NCBI GenBank assembly: GCA_902558495.1
Contig: CACEEB010000006.1
Span: 1-45,904 of the forward strand
Length of the DNA stretch: 45,904 bases
Reading direction: 5' to 3'
DNA from: an uncultured OM43 clade bacterium
GTDB lineage: Bacteria; Pseudomonadota; Gammaproteobacteria; Burkholderiales; Methylophilaceae
Shown: positions 41,424-45,904 of the stretch, piece after piece
Layout: each line of letters starts with the position of its first letter
Position numbering within the stretch: position 1 is the stretch's first letter
Translations under genes and position numbers: made by a program
Notes under the pieces: generated by a model
What the model saw: the letters and a program-made list of their open reading frames with translations, nothing else
What the model was told of the DNA's origin: nothing
The model's database searches: none

Positions 41424-42750
41424 TCATAAATCAATTCTTGATGCTATAAGAGCATCCTACACAAAACATATCAAAGAAAAAGATAGCACATTAAAAGTGA
41501 ACGTGGCTTTGAGTGGGGGATGTGACTCGATGGTACTATTATTCGCTCTAAAACAATTGCAGGTTGAGTTGAACTTATCCTTGAAAGCTTCATATATTGA
41601 TCATGGTCTTAGCAAAAACACCCTTGATTGGCAAGTTCTTTGTAGAAAAGCTTGTATGGGTATGGATATACCTTTTGAGACTACGTCTATTAATATTGAA
41701 AAAATTCCTGACTTAGGTATTGAAGGTGCTGCAAGAGAATTAAGGTACCAGGCACTTACTCGTTTAAGTGATGGCATGATCGTTGCAACTGCTCATCATG
41801 AAAATGACCAAGCAGAGACATTATTACTACAACTTATTAGAGGGGCTGGATTAAAAGGTCTTGCAGGTATACCAGAGTTTGACCATTTAAAAAATATTTG
41901 GCGCCCAATGTTAAAAGTTCAAAGACAAGATATAGAGTCTTTCGCATTAAAAAACCATATTCAATATATTGAAGATGAATCAAATGAAGATATAAGATTT
42001 GACCGAAATTTCTTAAGAAAAGATATCCTACCAAAATTATACAAACGGTTCCCACATGCCGCTAAAACTATTAGTCGTTCCGCAAATCATATTGCAGAGG
42101 GTTTAAATCTGCACCAGTCCATTGCAGAAGATGATAGCTTGCTTTATTTCTCAGAAAATTTAAAACGATTAAATTTACAGATGATGCAAAATCTTTCCCA
42201 AGAGAGGGTAATTAATCTTGTTCGCTTTTGGTTGGATAAGAATAATCAAAAAATGCCAAGTTTAAAAATTATGCGAGAGATTTATAAGCAGATAAAAACT
42301 ATCAGGAAAGATGCGCAAATTATTATTAATATTTCTCAAGATACTGCCATAAGAGCCTATAAAAACGAGCTTTGGTTAGTTCTAATCAAAGAGGATCAAA
42401 AAGAATATGAATTTTATTGGCGTGGGGAGAATGAAATTATTCTTCCAGATTTGAGCAGACTACTCTTTAAGAGAAGTAAAGGTCAAGGAATCTCAATGAA
42501 GAAGTTGGGCACTAACACAATAAGAATACAAAACAGAAAAGGTGGGGAGCGATTTAAACCGTTTCATAACCAACCAACAAGAACTTTAAAATATCTTTTA
42601 CAAAAATCTGAACTCCCCCCATGGGAAAGAAATGAGCTTCCTATGATATTTATTGAAGATAAATTAGTTGCAGTTCCAAATTATGGAATTGATTATGCTT
42701 TTAATGCAGAATCTTATGAAGATTCACTACAAATCGAATTTATTAGATAG
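41395..42750 (+). CDS. tilS: tRNA(Ile)-lysidine synthetase
   Basis: PP-loop '[12 protein letters not shown]', '[29 protein letters not shown]', C-terminal 'RKGGERFKP...[22 protein letters not shown]'. 29-nt overlap with accA. Confidence 0.94.
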   Translation: MAKLQKVAASHKSILDAIRASYTKHIKEKDSTLKVNVALSGGCDSMVLLFALKQLQVELNLSLKASYIDHGLSKNTLDWQVLCRKACMGMDIPFETTSINIEKIPDLGIEGAARELRYQALTRLSDGMIVATAHHENDQAETLLLQLIRGAGLKGLAGIPEFDHLKNIWRPMLKVQRQDIESFALKNHIQYIEDESNEDIRFDRNFLRKDILPKLYKRFPHAAKTISRSANHIAEGLNLHQSIAEDDSLLYFSENLKRLNLQMMQNLSQERVINLVRFWLDKNNQKMPSLKIMREIYKQIKTIRKDAQIIINISQDTAIRAYKNELWLVLIKEDQKEYEFYWRGENEIILPDLSRLLFKRSKGQGISMKKLGTNTIRIQNRKGGERFKPFHNQPTRTLKYLLQKSELPPWERNELPMIFIEDKLVAVPNYGIDYAFNAESYEDSLQIEFIR

Positions 42751-42806
42751 ATTATATTACTAGTTTGTTGCAAAAAAACAACAGATTTAAATATTCAAAT
42801 ATAATT

Positions 42807-42821
42807 TAGGAATAATTCCTA
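42807..42821. repeat. 15-bp palindrome TAGGAAT-A-ATTCCTA upstream of the TonB-dependent receptor
   Basis: Read directly; 7-bp perfect arms with a 1-nt centre, ending about 23 nt upstream of a TATAAT (42845-42850). Confidence 0.7.
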
Positions 42822-42844
42822 GCAATCTTTTCCATCTGAATATG

Positions 42845-42850
42845 TATAAT
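42845..42850 (+). promoter_or_regulatory. Candidate -10 (TATAAT) for the TonB-dependent receptor gene
   Basis: Perfect TATAAT about 38 nt upstream of the TTG start; weak or absent -35, suggesting activator dependence. Confidence 0.4.
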
Positions 42851-42887
42851 TACCCTAAATTTAATTCCATGATATTCGGAGATTCAT

Positions 42888-45446
42888 TTGATAAACCGTA
42901 AATATATTATAGCCGCAGCCTCTATCGCTTTATGTTCAAATATTTTTGCAGGAGAAACATATACAACAGGTACAATTGATGTATATTCTGTTGCACCTTT
43001 ACCAGGAATTGGTATTGAAAAATCCATTTTACCTAGCGCCATTCAAGAGGTTAATATGGATCAAGTCAATGAGCAGGCTGGAGTATCTATAGCAGATTAT
43101 TTAGTTAATAATGCTGCAGGAGTTACAGTTACTGAAGTAGGCGGTAATCCATGGCAGCCTGAAATAAAGTTTCGTGGCTATACAGCTGGATCCATCGCAG
43201 GTAATGAGCAAGGTATATCAGTTTATGTGGACGGTGTCAGAGAAAATCAACCATTTAGTGATGTTGTGCTCTGGGATACCCTCCCAAGTTTTGCTTATGA
43301 ATCAGCTCAAGTAGTACCAGGTTCCAACCCTATCTATGGATTAAATACCTTAGGTGGCGCAGTATCCTTTCAAACGAAGTCAGGACGTAATTTTGTTGGA
43401 TCAAATGTTTCATTTACTGCAGGTTCATGGGGAAGACAAATTAGTTTAATTGAGCACGGGGGTAATGATGGTCCATTCGATTATTACGCAGGATATCAGC
43501 ATACAAAAGAGGATGGATGGAGAGATTTTTCACCAAATCACCTTAATCAATTTTTCTCAAAATTAGGTTATGAAAATGATGCATCGCGTTTTGAATTATC
43601 ATATACAGCTGCAGATAATGCGCTAATTGGTAATGGACTCGCACCCAAGTATCTTCTAGGTTCCGATAATGAAGGCGTTAATACCGTCCCTGACTATACA
43701 GGCAATAGATATCATAAATTAAATCTTTCCGCCTCTCATTTCTATGACGATGATACTCTCTTTACTGGAAATATTTATTGGAAAAGGTCGGATAGAAACA
43801 CTTGGAATGGTGATGCAGAGATTGAATTGGACGCAGACAATTTAGCTAAGGTGGCAGGAACAATATCTGTTGGTGGAGAAACAATAAAATTATTTAGATA
43901 TACCGATGATGAAATTGATGAAATAGAAGGCGAAAACCGAACTACTAACACCAAACAAGATAAATATGGTTTGGCAACGCAGGTATCTTTTACTCAGCCT
44001 TTGGCAGGATATGATAATAACCTTACGGTTGGTGTAAATGCAGAAACATCTCTAGTATCGTTCTTTCAAATGGAATACGAAGGTGCTGCTATGAATAGCG
44101 ATAGAAGACTAGTTAAAGGAGATGGTGAGACAGAAATAAATACTAATCTTTCAGGTAGAACAAAAACATTTGGTCTTTATGCAGTGGACACATTATCCTT
44201 CAATGATCAGTGGCATCTTACAGCTGGAGCAAGATATAATTATTCAGAAGTTGATAATGTTGATAAAAGGTCAGCATCAGCTCAGGCTGAAGGATCCCTT
44301 ACTGAAGTTCAAAGTTGGGGTCGAATTAACCCGACAATTGGACTTACATACCGAGTAAATGATGGATATTCAACATATGCGTCTTATGGTGAATCAAATA
44401 GGGCTCCCACATCGATTGAGATGGGTTGTTCAAATCCAGCAATTGCTTGTACGCTTCCAACGCAAATGGCAGACGATCCACCATTGGATGATGTAGTTGC
44501 AAAGACCTTTGAGGTTGGCTTTAGAAGCTCACAAAAAGATTATGAATTGAGTGGAGCAATATACCGTGCAGTAAATCATGATGATTTACAATTTATCAAT
44601 ACTAATGCTCAAAATGGACTTGGATATTTTGATAATATTGGAAAGACCATAAGACAAGGGTTAGATTTAACAGTTGGTGGTAATAATCTTTTTGGTATGA
44701 ATGGTACCGAAAACTTTTCATGGTCGGCTTCATACGGATATCTGGATGCAACTTATGATTCAGATCTTCAATTGGTTTCCGACGCCAATGATTCAAGAGT
44801 TACAACGACCGCAAGTTACGGTGGTATTGACGAAGAGGCCTTGTGGTCAGATAGCGCAAATGCATTAACTGAGCTTGGATCGGAGATTGAAGAATTACTA
44901 AGAACAGAGGCTGATGGTTCAGTTTTAGAAAACTTTGGTGATGCATTAGCAGCCGCCACAGACGAAGATGATATTGAAGATGCGCTTGAGGTTATTGAAG
45001 CTGCAGGAGTAAATATTGGTTTACAAAACTCTATCATTAACGTTAAAAAAGGCGATCGTTTAGCAAATTTACCGAAAAACAACTTTAAGTTACGTTTGAA
45101 TTATAATTTTCTACCTAACTTAAGAGTTGGTACATCATTAATTGCATTTACTGATAGCTACATGATGGGAAATGAAAATAATGATCATGGTGGAACCAAT
45201 GGTGATGGTAAGGTACCTGGTTATACTATTGTGAACATGGACGCAAATTATCAAATTAATGAATCATGGAATATTAGTTTGAAAGCGATAAATCTTCTTG
45301 ATAAAACTTATTATACGGGTGGTAGATTATTAATGAATGGATTCACCGGTGTTGGAAGTGCCAAAAGGGACGAGGTCTATAGAGGTGAAGGTATGGCACC
45401 AGGTTCTCCTCAAGCAGCATGGCTAACTGTATCACACAGTTTTTAA
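42888..45446 (+). CDS. TonB-dependent outer-membrane receptor (FecA-like architecture), substrate unknown; TTG start
   Basis: Signal peptide, plug domain ('IADYLVNNAAGVTVTEVGGNPWQPEIKFRGYT...EQGISVYVDGVRENQPFSD...YGLNTLGGAVSFQTKSG'), C-terminal beta-signal 'AAWLTVSHSF'. The SD 'CGGAG' precedes the TTG. Confidence 0.93.
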   Translation: MINRKYIIAAASIALCSNIFAGETYTTGTIDVYSVAPLPGIGIEKSILPSAIQEVNMDQVNEQAGVSIADYLVNNAAGVTVTEVGGNPWQPEIKFRGYTAGSIAGNEQGISVYVDGVRENQPFSDVVLWDTLPSFAYESAQVVPGSNPIYGLNTLGGAVSFQTKSGRNFVGSNVSFTAGSWGRQISLIEHGGNDGPFDYYAGYQHTKEDGWRDFSPNHLNQFFSKLGYENDASRFELSYTAADNALIGNGLAPKYLLGSDNEGVNTVPDYTGNRYHKLNLSASHFYDDDTLFTGNIYWKRSDRNTWNGDAEIELDADNLAKVAGTISVGGETIKLFRYTDDEIDEIEGENRTTNTKQDKYGLATQVSFTQPLAGYDNNLTVGVNAETSLVSFFQMEYEGAAMNSDRRLVKGDGETEINTNLSGRTKTFGLYAVDTLSFNDQWHLTAGARYNYSEVDNVDKRSASAQAEGSLTEVQSWGRINPTIGLTYRVNDGYSTYASYGESNRAPTSIEMGCSNPAIACTLPTQMADDPPLDDVVAKTFEVGFRSSQKDYELSGAIYRAVNHDDLQFINTNAQNGLGYFDNIGKTIRQGLDLTVGGNNLFGMNGTENFSWSASYGYLDATYDSDLQLVSDANDSRVTTTASYGGIDEEALWSDSANALTELGSEIEELLRTEADGSVLENFGDALAAATDEDDIEDALEVIEAAGVNIGLQNSIINVKKGDRLANLPKNNFKLRLNYNFLPNLRVGTSLIAFTDSYMMGNENNDHGGTNGDGKVPGYTIVNMDANYQINESWNISLKAINLLDKTYYTGGRLLMNGFTGVGSAKRDEVYRGEGMAPGSPQAAWLTVSHSF

Positions 45447-45460
45447 GGCAAAATAAATCT

Positions 45461-45488
45461 AAAAAGGGGCTTTACTGCCCCTTTTTTT
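45461..45488 (+). terminator. Intrinsic terminator after the TonB-dependent receptor gene
   Basis: AAAAAGGGGC-TTTACT-GCCCCTTTTTTT: GC stem plus T-run 15 nt after the stop codon. Confidence 0.9.
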
Positions 45489-45531
45489 ATAGATGGGTTA
45501 TATTAATAGCTTAATTTAAGAAAATAATAAA

Positions 45532-45904
45532 ATGAGTCTTAAATCACGACTTCTTATTTATATTAATTCATTACTATTGATTACAATCATAATTGGGCTA
45601 TTAGCCATATTGATTATTTCACAAAAAAATATCCGAGATGAGATCTTGTCAACACAATCTCTAGCTGTTTTTGCTATTGAAAATGGGATTCAAAAAAATC
45701 CAGAGTTTTATTTATTTCAAGAAGATGATGATACTTTTGGGTTGTCTGAATTAACAGAACTAAGACATCTTCAAATTCAGTTTATCAACTCAAATGGAAG
45801 GATTATTGATGAGACAAGGGGGGGATTTAAATAATATTTCGCAACCTCCTTTATGGTTTCAAAATATTTTAGGTAAATTTTCAAGCTCCATTCCATCAAA
45901 AAAA
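45532..45904 (+). pseudogene. Sensor histidine kinase N-terminus (LapD/MoxY-type sensor region), reading frame interrupted at a G7 tract; truncated by window edge
   Basis: TM 'LLIYINSLLLITIIIGLLAILIIS', then 'LRHLQIQFINSNGRIIDETRGG'. The frame stops at 45834, but removing one G from 45818-45824 reopens it as '...DETRGDLNNISQPPLWFQNILGKFSSSIPSKK', open to the window end. Confidence 0.6.

Noticed and set aside
42770-42786. TTGTTG-caaaaaaa-CAACA mini-hairpin after tilS as terminator
   Set aside because: About 5-bp stem without a following T-run; not supportable as an intrinsic terminator.
44816-45082. 88-aa minus-strand ORF opposite the acidic insertion of the TonB receptor
   Set aside because: Ser/Ala-rich mirror of an acidic, repetitive sense region; the sense frame is contiguous with the receptor.
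1-45904. tRNA genes, CRISPR arrays, IS elements or integrases
   Set aside because: Looked in all intergenic gaps (mostly under 140 nt) and ORF translations; no cloverleaf-like sequence, direct-repeat/spacer pattern or transposase/integrase motifs seen.

Overview
This 45.9 kb AT-rich window looks like a streamlined, methylotrophic betaproteobacterial chromosome. The best guess is a marine OM43-type Methylophilaceae, inferred from gene content and order rather than a database search. Nearly all of it is tightly packed housekeeping DNA. Blocks in order: an mxaR-mxaS-mxaA-like edge (methanol dehydrogenase accessory genes); fabA-fabB-alaA-hom-thrC-thyA-folA; dcd; zwf-gnd divergent from pgl; mrp divergent from metG; tyrA-aroA-cmk-rpsA-ihfB-lapB-pyrF; bpt; a TraB/GumN-like gene, an SPOUT methyltransferase and gluQ; a small accessory islet (about 26.2-28.95 kb); rbgA, a methyltransferase, hrpA, a SpeE-like gene, an RlmL-like gene and tpx; dnaE-accA-tilS; a TonB-dependent receptor; and the start of a sensor histidine kinase. 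No tRNA, rRNA, CRISPR array or mobile element was recognised. The best novelty candidate is the islet. It encodes a passenger-less inverse-autotransporter (intimin/invasin-type) beta-barrel followed 4 nt later by an unknown six-cysteine exported protein. Its predicted promoter has the -10 inside an 18-bp perfect palindrome, 6 nt from the ATG, which suggests a leaderless mRNA. A translationally coupled pair of unknown small envelope proteins sits divergently. Other points of interest: a G7 homopolymer frameshift in the terminal histidine kinase; a ribosomal protein S1 lacking its sixth S1 domain; a MetRS lacking the C-terminal tRNA-binding domain; and a 63-residue very acidic insertion in the TonB-dependent receptor.
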